Part shown: positions 22,196-22,328 of the stretch, one piece after another
How positions within the stretch are numbered: the first letter of the stretch is position 1
How the letters are laid out: each line of letters opens with the position of its first letter
NCBI GenBank assembly: GCA_004557565.1
Contig: SFGS01000037.1
Coordinates: 1-22,328 of the forward strand
Source: Bacteroidales bacterium
Lineage (GTDB): Bacteria; Bacteroidota; Bacteroidia; Bacteroidales; Muribaculaceae
DNA length: 22,328 bases
Reading direction: 5' to 3'
Notes under the pieces: model-generated
What the model saw: the letters and a program-made list of their open reading frames with translations, nothing else
What the model was told of the DNA's origin: nothing
Databases searched by the model: none
Position numbers and translations under genes: made by a program

Positions 22196-22328
22196 AATCC
22201 CGTAGGGATTTGATGTGTGTAGGCAGGTGTGCAGCGAAGGTTATGCGAAATGAGCGAAGCGAAATGGAGCATGACCGAAGCGAAATGCCTGCAAATATCG
22301 CATAACAAATACGCATCCCAGCGGGATG
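22196..22328. repeat. Right-edge repeat element, probably incomplete
   Basis: The segment is bounded by two small palindromes, AATCCCGTAGGGATT (22196-22210) and CATCCCAGCGGGATG (22314-22328). Inside, GTTATGCGA (22240-22248) pairs with TCGCATAAC (22298-22306). CGAAGCGAAATG occurs at 22255-22266 and 22276-22287, 21 bases apart, with a third GCGAAATG at 22245-22252. No reading frame of note is present. It runs to the window edge, so its true end is not visible. Confidence 0.7.

Overview
The window looks like a chromosomal segment of a Bacteroidales bacterium. The evidence is a PorV-type outer-membrane protein next to ispF, repeated promoter -7 boxes of the Bacteroidota form TAnnTTTG (often with TTTG about 19-21 bases upstream), almost no Shine-Dalgarno sequences, and Bacteroidota-typical small proteins (META lipoprotein, SUI1-like factor, 55-residue ferredoxin). 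The family or genus cannot be fixed from the sequence alone. No prophage, integrase, CRISPR array or resistance gene was seen; most genes are housekeeping.

Layout, left to right. 115-4498 (all minus strand): ispF, porV, a Bax-inhibitor-1/YccA membrane protein and argS. 4660-9158 (minus): a large AddA-like UvrD helicase-nuclease, a SUI1/YciH-type factor and a META-domain lipoprotein. 9383-9550 (plus): a 2[4Fe-4S] ferredoxin with its own terminator. 9738-11977 (minus): a lipoprotein and a small beta-barrel protein that form a pair, then a YitT-type membrane protein. 12127-12480 (plus): a four-helix membrane protein (holin-4-like), convergent with thymidine kinase (12571-13203, minus). 13360-17138 (minus): a YhcH/YjgK/YiaL protein, a coiled-coil zinc-ribbon protein, a Nif3-like protein and a THUMP-like SAM methyltransferase. 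17349-19124 (minus): aspS. 19398-19471 (plus): tRNA-Pro(TGG), then a DUF3784-like membrane protein, a 650-base repeat-rich gap and an exported bleomycin-hydrolase-type C1 peptidase. The last 370 bases are repeats.

The most interesting part is the non-coding DNA. A 93-bp dimeric element, made of two GTAG-flanked palindromes in inverted orientation around an AT-rich centre, occurs twice at exactly the same length (20070-20162 and, inverted, 22040-22132), and a single half-site lies at 4610-4636. This is the architecture of REP/REPIN elements moved by RAYT-type Y1 transposases. The first dimer lies between two diverged, inverted copies of a 185-192 bp element (19879-20063 and 20225-20416). Their linkers are conserved but their hairpin stems have changed in compensating ways, including a bulged T kept at the same place in stems of unrelated sequence. 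That suggests selection or copying acts on the folded form, as structured RNA or as single-stranded DNA hairpins. Other repeat types sit at gene 3' ends (8217-8269, 15827-15953), upstream of the methyltransferase (17187-17267) and at the right edge (22196-22328).
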